Shown: one piece after another, positions 15,761-23,133 of the stretch
Layout: the number at the start of each line of letters is the position of its first letter
How positions within the stretch are numbered: the first letter of the stretch is position 1
DNA from: CAIQJJ01 sp964606085
GTDB lineage: Bacteria; Chloroflexota; Anaerolineae; Anaerolineales; UBA4823
Assembly (NCBI GenBank): GCA_964606085.1
Contig: CAZSFD010000079.1
Location: forward strand, 1 to 23,985
Reading direction: 5' to 3'
Length of the DNA: 23,985 nt
The notes under the pieces: model-generated
Told to the model about the DNA's origin: nothing
Seen by the model: only the letters and a program-made list of their open reading frames with translations
Database searches by the model: none
Translations under genes and position numbers: made by a program

Positions 15761-16423
15761 TTACCCGCTATACCCGCACACCCCGATGCGCGGCGAGTTG
15801 ACCACCGGCAGCAGCATATCTTCGCCGCACTCGTGTTCCTCGGCATGTTCCTCGCACACAAAGCCTTCGCCATCCCAAATACATTGCGCGCAAACATCGG
15901 TGGCGGGCTGGCCGCACACACCGCACACCGCCGAGGGCATCTCATTACGAGCCAACAGGGTGACACTGGCGCTTTTCTGCGCTGCGCCGGGGTACGTTTC
16001 CACCACCTTCAGCTTCAGTTCGGTAGTGCTGCCGAAATCATACTCGTGCATGAACCGATCCCCCTCGCTCAAAACCGATTGCACAGCCACGTTCATCGTC
16101 TTTTCGCCAAATTCGCGGGCGCTTTCGGGGTCATTGTGGTAGGCCATACCATGGATGGTGAAGGCGCTCAAGTGGCCGCAACATTCCAGCCAGATGTCTC
16201 GTAAGAATTGATCGAGCGTGGCGAGTTTGGCCTTGGCGGGCAATTCCACATGCAGCCAATACATCGGCGCCCCGGCACCCTCGATCAGCAAATGGTAATA
16301 AGTTTCCGTGTTACCCGTCACCACCGGGCGCTTTTCACACTTGCTGAGATGACGGCTGATAACCTGCTTGCTAAAGGTCTGCTGACAAAATTCACATTTT
16401 CCATTAGATGTTTTCCTGGGCAT
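15761..16423 (-). CDS. Zinc-finger protein with a pRiA4b ORF-3-like domain
   Basis: The 220-residue product has three parts. Residues 9-29 form a C2HC zinc-finger-like motif, CEFCQQTFSKQVISRHLSKC. The middle (about 40-150) matches the plasmid pRiA4b ORF-3-like fold: YHLLIEGAGAPMYWLHVELPAKAKLATLDQFLRDIWLE and YDFGSTTELKLKVVE. The C-terminus has a Cys/His-rich cluster, CGVCGQPATDVCAQC and CEEHAEEHECGED, a second likely zinc site. Function is unknown. The ATG at 16423 was chosen because AGAAAGGAG lies 6 nt upstream, one of the best ribosome sites in the window. It is divergent from cofD, with only 53 nt between them, and convergent with the glycosyltransferase gene. Confidence 0.8.
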   Translation of the reverse strand: MPRKTSNGKCEFCQQTFSKQVISRHLSKCEKRPVVTGNTETYYHLLIEGAGAPMYWLHVELPAKAKLATLDQFLRDIWLECCGHLSAFTIHGMAYHNDPESAREFGEKTMNVAVQSVLSEGDRFMHEYDFGSTTELKLKVVETYPGAAQKSASVTLLARNEMPSAVCGVCGQPATDVCAQCIWDGEGFVCEEHAEEHECGEDMLLPVVNSPRIGVCGYSG

Positions 16424-16450
16424 TCCAAACTCCTTTCTCTACCTATTCCG

Positions 16451-16458
16451 ATTATAAT
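16451..16458. promoter_or_regulatory. Symmetrical -10 element shared by divergent genes
   Basis: The octamer ATTATAAT is its own reverse complement, so it gives a perfect TATAAT on both strands (16453-16458 plus; 16456-16451 minus). It sits in the 53-nt gap between the zinc-finger gene and cofD. Predicted starts are near 16465 (about a 12-nt leader for cofD, without Shine-Dalgarno) and near 16444 (about a 20-nt leader containing the zinc-finger gene's ribosome site). No strong -35 hexamer is seen for either direction. Confidence 0.5.
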
Positions 16459-16476
16459 CCTTTCCCCCCTGCCCCT

Positions 16477-17430
16477 ATGCCCCCTCCCCTCCACTACCCC
16501 CATCGCGTTGTCGCCCTCGCTGGCGGCGTCGGCGGCGCAAAAATGGCCCATGGCCTGGCGCAATGCCTGCCCCCCGAAAACCTCACCATCATCGTCAACG
16601 TCGGCGATGATTTTGAGCATTGCGGCCTGACCATTTGCCCCGACCTCGACACGGTTTGCTACACACTGGCCGGCCTGTCCAACCCGCTCACCGGTTGGGG
16701 CCGCGCCGACGAAACCTGGAACGCCTTCGCCAGCCTCGAAGCCCTCGGCGGCCCAAACTGGTTCCGCCTGGGCGACCGTGACCTGGCCACCCACATCGAA
16801 CGCACCCGCCGCCTGCGCCAGGGTCAACCGCTCAGCCGCATCACCCAAGATTTTTGCAAGGCGTGGGGCATTGCGCTTACAGTTTTGCCAGCCAGTGATC
16901 AACCTGTGCCAACCTGGGTGTATACTGATAGTGGAGAGTTGCCCTTTCAAACCTATTTTGTCAAAGAAAAATGTCAGCCTGAGGTAAAAGGCTTTCGTTT
17001 CGCCGGGGTCGAACACGCCAAACCCGCCCCCGGTGTATGCGAGGCGCTCGCCGCCGCCGACCTGGTTGTCATCTGCCCATCCAACCCGTGGGTAAGCGTT
17101 GACCCCATCCTGGCCATCCCTGGCCTGCGCCAGGCCATCGCCGCCAAACCGGCCATCGCCATCTCACCGATCATCGGCGGGCAGACCGTCAAAGGCCCGG
17201 CAGCCAAGATGTACCGTGAACTCGGCATCGCACCCTCGGCGTTGGCCGTGGCCCGGCACTATGGCAGCCTGCTCAGCGCCTTCGTCCTCGATCACGCCGA
17301 CGCCGCCCAGGCCGCCGACATCCAGGCCGCCGGCATCCACGCCCTCGTCACCGACACCCTCATGCCCGATGCCGCCGCCCGCCACCGCCTCGCCGCCCAC
17401 ACCCTCGCCTTCGCCGCCACCTACCTCTGA
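16477..17430 (+). CDS. cofD: 2-phospho-L-lactate transferase (coenzyme F420 biosynthesis)
   Basis: CofD transfers the phospholactyl (or phosphoenolpyruvyl) group from its GDP-activated form to the deazaflavin Fo, giving F420-0. The 317-residue product has the N-terminal loop GGVGGAK (16-22) and NVGDDFEHCGLTICPDLDTVCYTL (about 40-63), both hallmarks of the family. Later segments VVICPSNPWVSVDPILAIPG and ISPIIGGQTVKGPAAKM are also typical. The length is normal. The ATG at 16477 was chosen because it follows the -10 box and starts just before the conserved domain; there is no Shine-Dalgarno site. cofC follows after 33 nt, supporting the assignment. Confidence 0.95.
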   Translation: MPPPLHYPHRVVALAGGVGGAKMAHGLAQCLPPENLTIIVNVGDDFEHCGLTICPDLDTVCYTLAGLSNPLTGWGRADETWNAFASLEALGGPNWFRLGDRDLATHIERTRRLRQGQPLSRITQDFCKAWGIALTVLPASDQPVPTWVYTDSGELPFQTYFVKEKCQPEVKGFRFAGVEHAKPAPGVCEALAAADLVVICPSNPWVSVDPILAIPGLRQAIAAKPAIAISPIIGGQTVKGPAAKMYRELGIAPSALAVARHYGSLLSAFVLDHADAAQAADIQAAGIHALVTDTLMPDAAARHRLAAHTLAFAATYL

Positions 17431-17463
17431 CCTGCCCCCTGCTCCTTCAACCCTCCAACCTCC

Positions 17464-18087
17464 ATGACCCTCTGGGCAATCGTCCCCGTCAAACCCCTTC
17501 AGCGAGGCAAGTCACGCCTCGCCAGCGTTCTCTCACCTACCGAACGGTTGAGCCTCAATCAACAGTTATTGGCGCACACCCTCGAAACGCTGAAATCCAT
17601 CCCCGAACTCGAACACGTCCTCGTTGTCAGCCGCGATTCGCAAGCACTCGCCATGGCGCGCGAATATGGCGCGCGCACGGTGCAAGAGCATGGCACGCCG
17701 CGCCTCAATGTAGCCCTGACGCGTGCCACCATCTTCGTGCGCCAGTTTTCCACCCGCGGCGTGTTGATCGTGCCAGCCGACCTGCCGCTGCTCTCAACCG
17801 ATGATGTGCGCAAGCTGCTCGAATTTGCCCACGATCCGCCCGTTGTGGTGGTTGCGCCTGACCGCCACCACAAGGGGACCAATGCGCTGCTGGTTTGCCC
17901 ACCCGGGCTGATCGAGTACGATTTCGGCCCGCAGTCGTTCCAAAAGCATTGCGAACTGGCCCAGCAGGCCGGCGCACGCCTCGAAGTGGTCGAACTGCCC
18001 TCGCTGGCCCTCGACGTTGACTGGCCCGAAGACCTGGCCCTTTCGGGCTGGCAGGTGACATCCCACAACCCATCCGACCCTGTATAA
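17464..18087 (+). CDS. cofC: 2-phospho-L-lactate guanylyltransferase (coenzyme F420 biosynthesis)
   Basis: CofC activates 2-phospholactate (or phosphoenolpyruvate in many bacteria) with GTP, supplying the substrate of CofD. The 207-residue product has the nucleotidyltransferase start VPVKPLQRGKSRLA (7-20), the segment VLVVSRD, the metal-binding VPADLPLL (about 101-108) and HKGTNALLV, all typical. The C-terminal SLALDVDWPEDL matches the family's second metal site (D-x-D). It has no clear ribosome site and probably depends on read-through from cofD. The next gene begins 8 nt after its stop codon. No cofE, fbiB or cofG/cofH is in the window. Confidence 0.93.
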   Translation: MTLWAIVPVKPLQRGKSRLASVLSPTERLSLNQQLLAHTLETLKSIPELEHVLVVSRDSQALAMAREYGARTVQEHGTPRLNVALTRATIFVRQFSTRGVLIVPADLPLLSTDDVRKLLEFAHDPPVVVVAPDRHHKGTNALLVCPPGLIEYDFGPQSFQKHCELAQQAGARLEVVELPSLALDVDWPEDLALSGWQVTSHNPSDPV

Positions 18088-18088
18088 T
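18083..18088 (+). promoter_or_regulatory. -10 box overlapping the cofC stop codon
   Basis: A perfect TATAAT overlaps the TAA stop of cofC (18085-18087) and ends 7 nt before the ATG at 18096. AGGAG directly abuts that ATG with no spacing, too close for a normal ribosome site, so a leaderless transcript is plausible in addition to read-through from cofDC. No good -35 is present at 16-18 nt. Confidence 0.45.
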
Positions 18089-18095
18089 TCAGGAG

Positions 18096-21000
18096 ATGAA
18101 ACTCGCCGACCGCCTGTTGATCCTCCTCGATGTCCAACACGCAGAACGCCGCCCGGTCTTCCTGATGTGGGTTTACTCGCTTTGCCTGGGCGTGGCAATC
18201 AGCGAGGTGATGGCGGTCTCGAACGCGCTGTTTTTAGATACCTTTGGTTCAGCCGGCCTGCCGTGGCTGTACATGGCGGTTGCGCTGGTGATGGGGGCAA
18301 CCTCTTATGGCTATCTCAAATTAAGTGAGCGCTTTTCATTTCAACGGCTCAGCCAGTGGGTGCTGGGCTTGCTGCTGGCGTGGGTGCTGTTGGCCTGGGC
18401 AGGGTTGTGGCTGGCGCGCAGCCGCTGGCTGCTTTTCTCGCTGCCGCTGCTGCTGCCAACCATCAGCGGGTTGGGCAGCCTGATTTTTTGGACCTGGGCC
18501 GGGCGGTTGTTCGATCTGCGCCAGGGCAAGCGGCTCTATGGGCTGATCGGCTCAGGGCGCTGGCTGGCCGCCATGTTGTTTGGCGCGACGGTGCCGCTGC
18601 TGGTGCAGGGCATTGGCACCGAAAACTTGCTGGTGGTAGCGGCAGCCGGATTGATGGGGGCGCTGGCGGCCAATTTTGCTGCGCACCGCCTGGAAAGCAG
18701 CCCAACGGCCAGGCAAACATCTGCCCGCGAAACGACGCAAACTACCGCAGGAGGGCGACGGCCACTGCGTTACCCGGCCATGCTGGCCGCACTGACGGTG
18801 ATTTCATCGGTGGGTTATTACGTGGCCGAATATCTCTTCAACGACCGGGTGGCCGCCAATTTTGCCGATGCCGACCAGTTAGCCGGCTTCTGGGGACTGT
18901 TCTCGGCCATCGAGGGCCTGCTTACCCTGACATTGGGGACTGTGGCCGCCGGGCCGTTCATTGCCCGCCTGGGCGTGCTGGCCGGCATTACCGTGCAGCC
19001 AGGCGTGTTAATGCTGGTGACCGCGGCCATGCTGATTTTTGCTGCGCTCCAGGGGGTAGATGGCTTATTCTGGCTCGCCGTCGCCAATTACCTGATCATG
19101 ATCGTGCTGAGCTCGTCCATTGACCGCCCGGCGGTTTCGATCCTCTATCAACCGCTGCCCACGGCTGAACGTAACCGGGCGCTGACGATCATCGAGGGCA
19201 TCATTCAGCCGCTGGCGATGGGCCTGCTGGGCCTGGGGCTGGTGGTGCTGAATGCCCGGGGGGTGAGCTTGTTGGGGCTATTGGGGGTGCTGATCGTGGC
19301 TTCACTTGCCTGGGTGGTGGTCGCCTGGCAACTGGGGCAGACGGAATATCCCCGTATGTTGCAGAAAGCACTCGCTCGCCGCGCCCTCGATGGCCTGGAT
19401 GCGCAACTGACCGACGCCGCCAGCCTGTCGCTGCTCAAAGATGGCCTCAATCACGCCCACCCGGCGGCAGTGCTGTACGCCCTGCACACCCTCGAAACCA
19501 CCGACCCCCAGGCGGCTGCCGAGGCGCTGCCAGGCTTGCTCAAACACCCCGAAGAACAGGTGCGCCGCGAAGCCTGGGTCAGCGTGGAGCGCCTCAAGCC
19601 GAGCGGCATCGCCAATCAAGCGCTGGCCTGCCTGCTCGCCGAACGCCAGCCCGCCGTGCTGGGCGTGGCCTTGCGCGGCCTGGCCGCCGTGGATGGCGAA
19701 CAAGGCTTTGCCCAGGCGCTTTCCTACCTCGAAGCCAGCCATCCGGCGGTGCGCCTGGGTGCAGTAGTAACGCTGGTGCGCTATGGCGGCATCGAGGGCG
19801 TGCTGGCCGCCGGGCAGGTGTTACTGCAATTGGCATCTTCTGTGAATGTGAACGAACGGGTGCTGGCGGCCCAGGCTTTGGGCGAGATCGGCGTCAAGAG
19901 CTTTTTCCAGCCGCTCGTTCCCCTGCTGAACGATGACGCCCTGGAAGTGCGCCGCGCCGCCTTGCGTTCAGCCGGCAGGCTGCGCTCGCGTGAACTGTGG
20001 CCGCTGGTGGTCAACAGCCTGCACGATGCCCGCACCCGCCACCCGGCACAGCAAGCCCTGGCCGATGCCGGCCCGCTGGCCTGGGATGCGCTGCAATCCA
20101 ACCTGCACTGGGAACACCAGCCGACCGAGATTTTGTGCCGACTGATCGGCGCCGCCGGGCAGGTAGGCGGCGAGAAGGTCGTCAACATGCTGGCGCAGCG
20201 CATAGATAGCGAAAACGTGCGGCTGCGCGGCGAAATCTGGCGGCAGTTGTTCCGCCTGGGCTACCAGCCGCCGCCCGAACAGCGCCCTGCCCTGCGCCAA
20301 CAACTGAATCGCGAAGCGCAGCACGCCGCCTGGCTGCTGGCCGCCTGGAACGACATCGGCAATGGGCCAAAGGATATGATGCGCTCGGCCTTTCTCAACA
20401 GCCTGGCGTTACTGCGCTTACGCGTGCTGCATCTGCTCTCGTTTTTGTACGATCCGCAAGCCATCCGCCGGGTGCGCTACAACCTGTTTTTTGGTTCAGC
20501 CAGCCAGCGGGCCGTGGCGCTCGAAGTGATCGAAACCCTGGTCGGGCGCGAGGTGAGCAGCCTGGTGCTGCCCGTCCTCGATAATTCGCCCCCCGAAGTG
20601 GCCTATGTGCGTCTGAACAGCCTCTACCCCCAGGAACAGCGCAGCGTTGCCGAGCGCCTGACAGAAATCATCGAACACACCGAGCATCGCCTGATGCCGT
20701 GGCTGATCACGTGCGCCCTCTACACGGCCGGTCACGAAAGGCTGTCAGAACTGCTCGGCGCCATTCGCGCGGGCATCGCATCAGATGACGCGCTGGTGCG
20801 CGAGATGGCCGCCTGGTCGCTGTGCCGCATGGAAGCGCTGCCGCCAGCCCTGCAAGATCAGTTAGCGCAAGATATTGCCCCCACCGTGCGGGCAGCGTTG
20901 CTTTGCGGAGAAAAGAATATGCTCTCAACGGTCGAAAAAGTGATCTTTCTGAAAACGGTCAGCAGCTTCGCGGCCATGCCCGATGACGCCCTGGCCGATG

Positions 21001-21386
21001 TGGCCCTGCTGCTCGACGAACAAGAAGTGCGCGCCGGCGAGCGCATCATCACCCAGGGCGACGAAGGTGATAGTATGTACATCGTGGTAGATGGCCGGGT
21101 GCGCGTCCACAACGGCGAAACCACGCTCAATTACCTGGGCACCAGCGACGTGTTCGGCGAACTGGCCGTGCTGGCCTCAGAACCGCGCTCGGCCTCGGTG
21201 ACAGCTGTCGAAGATTCACTGCTGCTGCGCCTGGAGCAGCACGAACTGTACGAACTGCTCGAATATCGCAGCGAGGTCGCCAGCGGCATCATCCAGGTGC
21301 TGACCCGCCATTTGCGCGCCCGCACGCGCGAACTGGCTGATTTACGCAGCGTGTACGAAAGCACGACCGTGCGCAGGCCGGTGTAG
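18096..21386 (+). CDS. MFS-type transporter fused to HEAT repeats and a cyclic-nucleotide-binding domain
   Basis: The 1,096-residue product has three regions. Residues 1 to about 415 form about 12 hydrophobic helices resembling MFS or nucleotide-exchanger (Npt/Tlc)-like transporters. Residues about 420-930 are helical repeats of HEAT type, for example HPEEQVRREAWVSVERL, HPAVRLGAVVTLVRYGG and DDALEVRRAALRSAGRL. Residues about 945-1085 form a cyclic-nucleotide-binding domain with the phosphate-binding cassette FGELAVLASEPRSASV. The substrate is unknown; a regulated transporter or membrane sensor gated by a cyclic nucleotide is an inference. It lies 8 nt downstream of cofC, so it may be co-expressed with F420 synthesis. 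A palindromic repeat follows its stop codon. Confidence 0.85.
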   Translation: MKLADRLLILLDVQHAERRPVFLMWVYSLCLGVAISEVMAVSNALFLDTFGSAGLPWLYMAVALVMGATSYGYLKLSERFSFQRLSQWVLGLLLAWVLLAWAGLWLARSRWLLFSLPLLLPTISGLGSLIFWTWAGRLFDLRQGKRLYGLIGSGRWLAAMLFGATVPLLVQGIGTENLLVVAAAGLMGALAANFAAHRLESSPTARQTSARETTQTTAGGRRPLRYPAMLAALTVISSVGYYVAEYLFNDRVAANFADADQLAGFWGLFSAIEGLLTLTLGTVAAGPFIARLGVLAGITVQPGVLMLVTAAMLIFAALQGVDGLFWLAVANYLIMIVLSSSIDRPAVSILYQPLPTAERNRALTIIEGIIQPLAMGLLGLGLVVLNARGVSLLGLLGVLIVASLAWVVVAWQLGQTEYPRMLQKALARRALDGLDAQLTDAASLSLLKDGLNHAHPAAVLYALHTLETTDPQAAAEALPGLLKHPEEQVRREAWVSVERLKPSGIANQALACLLAERQPAVLGVALRGLAAVDGEQGFAQALSYLEASHPAVRLGAVVTLVRYGGIEGVLAAGQVLLQLASSVNVNERVLAAQALGEIGVKSFFQPLVPLLNDDALEVRRAALRSAGRLRSRELWPLVVNSLHDARTRHPAQQALADAGPLAWDALQSNLHWEHQPTEILCRLIGAAGQVGGEKVVNMLAQRIDSENVRLRGEIWRQLFRLGYQPPPEQRPALRQQLNREAQHAAWLLAAWNDIGNGPKDMMRSAFLNSLALLRLRVLHLLSFLYDPQAIRRVRYNLFFGSASQRAVALEVIETLVGREVSSLVLPVLDNSPPEVAYVRLNSLYPQEQRSVAERLTEIIEHTEHRLMPWLITCALYTAGHERLSELLGAIRAGIASDDALVREMAAWSLCRMEALPPALQDQLAQDIAPTVRAALLCGEKNMLSTVEKVIFLKTVSSFAAMPDDALADVALLLDEQEVRAGERIITQGDEGDSMYIVVDGRVRVHNGETTLNYLGTSDVFGELAVLASEPRSASVTAVEDSLLLRLEQHELYELLEYRSEVASGIIQVLTRHLRARTRELADLRSVYESTTVRRPV

Positions 21387-21403
21387 ATCAAATGGATATC
21401 TAT

Positions 21404-21429
21404 CGCAAGTCAGAGACTTGCGCCACAGG
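21404..21429 (+). repeat. Palindromic dispersed repeat, copy 2
   Basis: This is the inverted second copy of the 26-nt element at 7227-7252, identical at all positions. The core hairpin cgcaagtc-aga-gacttgcg spans 21404-21422, followed by the seven-base flank ccacagg. It starts 17 nt after the stop of the MFS-HEAT-cNMP gene and 27 nt before the LLM gene, leaving no T-run for termination. Confidence 0.8.
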
Positions 21430-21455
21430 TTATTGTTAAGAATAAGGAGCGTGAT

Positions 21456-22463
21456 ATGCGAGTTGCCCTCTATTTGCAAGATTCCCATGATTTGCGCGAC
21501 GGCCTGGACTACGTGCGCTATGCCGAATCCAAAGGCTTCGAGGCCGTCTGGCAAGCCGAGAGCCGCCTGGTGCGCGACGCCATTGTGCCGATGGCCGCCT
21601 ACGCCGCCGTCACCGGGCGCATTCAGGTCGGGTCGGGCGTGATCAACAACTGGACGCGTAATATCGGCCTGTTGGCTGCCACCTTCCTCACGCTGGATGA
21701 CCTGGCGCCCAATCGCATCATCTGTGGCATCGGGGCCTGGTGGGACCCGTTGGCGCGCAATGTGGGCATCGAACGACGCAAACCCCTGCTGGCCATGCGC
21801 GAGACCGTGGAAGTGCTGCGCCGCCTGCTGGCGATGGAGCGCGTCACCTATCATGGCGAGTTCGTTCACGTGGATGGCATCGAACTAGATGTAGTGCATG
21901 GCCGCCGCGAACCGCGCCGCGTGCCGATTATGATCGGCGCTACCGGCGACCAGATGATGCAACTCACCGGCGAGATCGCCGATGGTGCGGTGCTAAACTA
22001 CTGCGTCCCCCCCGCATACAACGACCGCGCCCTCGAACTGCTCGAAAAAGGCGCCCAAAAAGCCGGCCGCACCCTGGCCGAAATTGACCGCCCACAGCTC
22101 ATCGTCTGCTCGGTGGATGAAGACCACGAGCGGGCGATTGATTCAACCCGTATGCTGCTCTGCCAATACCTGGCCCAGCAGCCGCACATCGCCAAAGCCT
22201 CCGGCGTCGCCGATGACGTGGTGGCGCAAATCCAGGCCATTTTGGGCTGGCCGGCCACCAAAGAACAAATCAACCAGGCCAAGCACCTCGTCCCCGAAGA
22301 CCTGATCGAGCGCATCACCGCCTCCGGCACCCCCGCCGAAGCGCGCGCCAAAGTGGCCGAATACTGCCAGCGCGGCTGCACCTGTCCAATTTTGTATCCG
22401 GTTGGGGGCAATGTGAAGTTGCTGGTGGATACGTTTGCTACGAGTAGAAACCAGATTCGATAA
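21456..22463 (+). CDS. LLM-class F420-dependent oxidoreductase (Mer-like)
   Basis: The 335-residue product belongs to the luciferase-like monooxygenase superfamily branch that uses F420, similar to methylenetetrahydromethanopterin reductase. The TIM-barrel start MRVALYLQDSHDLRDGLDYVRYAESKGFEAVWQ is followed by LVRDAIVPMAAYAAVTGRIQVGSGVINNWTRN, the usual cofactor-binding strand, then GIGAWWDPLARNVGIERRKPLLAMRETVEVLRRLL and RVPIMIGATGDQMMQLTGEIADGAVLN. Substrate is unknown. The ATG at 21456 has AAGGAG 8 nt upstream. Being 3.4 kb from cofC supports F420 use. The last 20 nt including the stop are duplicated in the adjacent minus-strand gene. Confidence 0.88.
   Translation: MRVALYLQDSHDLRDGLDYVRYAESKGFEAVWQAESRLVRDAIVPMAAYAAVTGRIQVGSGVINNWTRNIGLLAATFLTLDDLAPNRIICGIGAWWDPLARNVGIERRKPLLAMRETVEVLRRLLAMERVTYHGEFVHVDGIELDVVHGRREPRRVPIMIGATGDQMMQLTGEIADGAVLNYCVPPAYNDRALELLEKGAQKAGRTLAEIDRPQLIVCSVDEDHERAIDSTRMLLCQYLAQQPHIAKASGVADDVVAQIQAILGWPATKEQINQAKHLVPEDLIERITASGTPAEARAKVAEYCQRGCTCPILYPVGGNVKLLVDTFATSRNQIR
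22444..22463 (+). repeat. 20-bp direct repeat, copy 1 (3' end of the LLM gene)
   Basis: The sequence gtagaaaccagattcgataa covers the last codons and the stop of the LLM gene and recurs perfectly at 22943-22962 in the same orientation, 499 bp away. The flanking bases differ immediately on both sides. Confidence 0.85.
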
Positions 22464-22506
22464 CGGCTGCGTTACACGTTTATTTTCTGGCGGAAGAACA
22501 ACCCTT

Positions 22507-23037
22507 TCATGGCTCCAGACTTATTTCTAGAGCTTTTGATTCAGGAAAGAACAATTGAAACTTTGAACGATCTTTTGGAAATATCCAAACAAAAATATCG
22601 TTCACCGTTTTACCAGGACTGATTTGGCTCATGACTGTATCACTTGTGAATAAGATTATGTTGGTATTACCATCTCCTTGGTAAAGTGATGGTGTTCTAC
22701 TCCAACCAATATGCATTCCAGTCATATCTGTGAGAACCAAACTTTCTGGGAAAAATGCAACGGCTTCTTCTCCCCTGTATGTGTACTCAATCGAGAGGAT
22801 AATAAATCGCATATTTTCATCTGTTGGAGAGTATGTACCGAACTCCCCCGCTGTTGTTACCGAGTTTACTTTCACACTCCAAAGATCAGGTTTCGGGGTA
22901 GCTGTTGGCGGAAAGGGGGTATAAGTTGGATATGGTGTTGCGGTAGAAACCAGATTCGATAATGTGCCACATCCAAGCAAAAATGCAACAAGAAAAAGGA
23001 TGAAAGCTGATTTTAGCCAAACAGGGTAACATCTCAT
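22507..23037 (-). CDS. Small lipoprotein with a DUF4352-like beta-sandwich domain
   Basis: The 176-residue product starts MRCYPVWLKSAFILFLVAFLLGCG, a signal peptide with lipobox LLGC, then a short Thr/Pro linker (TATPYPTYTPFPPTATP). The globular part, with NMRFIILSIEYTYRGEEAVAFFPESLVLTDMTG and a final FPKDRSKFQLFF, resembles DUF4352/telobox-type immunoglobulin-like domains found in lipoproteins. I chose the ATG at 23037 because it directly begins the signal peptide; AGGAAAGG lies about 14 nt upstream. An ATG at 23109 adds 24 residues and has GAAGAAGG 9 nt upstream, so it cannot be excluded. It convergently faces the LLM gene and follows the Asp-box gene in a minus-strand pair. Confidence 0.65.
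   Translation of the reverse strand: MRCYPVWLKSAFILFLVAFLLGCGTLSNLVSTATPYPTYTPFPPTATPKPDLWSVKVNSVTTAGEFGTYSPTDENMRFIILSIEYTYRGEEAVAFFPESLVLTDMTGMHIGWSRTPSLYQGDGNTNIILFTSDTVMSQISPGKTVNDIFVWIFPKDRSKFQLFFPESKALEISLEP
22943..22962 (+). repeat. 20-bp direct repeat, copy 2 (inside the small lipoprotein gene)
   Basis: This copy is identical to 22444-22463 over all 20 bases and lies in the 5' part of the minus-strand lipoprotein gene, encoding part of LSNLVST just after the lipobox. Confidence 0.85.
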
Positions 23038-23133
23038 AATTTTTTTATTAACCTTTCCTGGTGAAATCCTTATGGCATTGGCAGGCAATCTAAATTGCAA
23101 CCGAATCATGTTAATATGCCTTCTTCAATATCG

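Noticed and set aside
15665..16204. Plus-strand frame over the zinc-finger gene and repeat cluster
   Set aside because: It begins in the repeat cluster and runs antisense to a gene with recognizable domains and a strong ribosome site.
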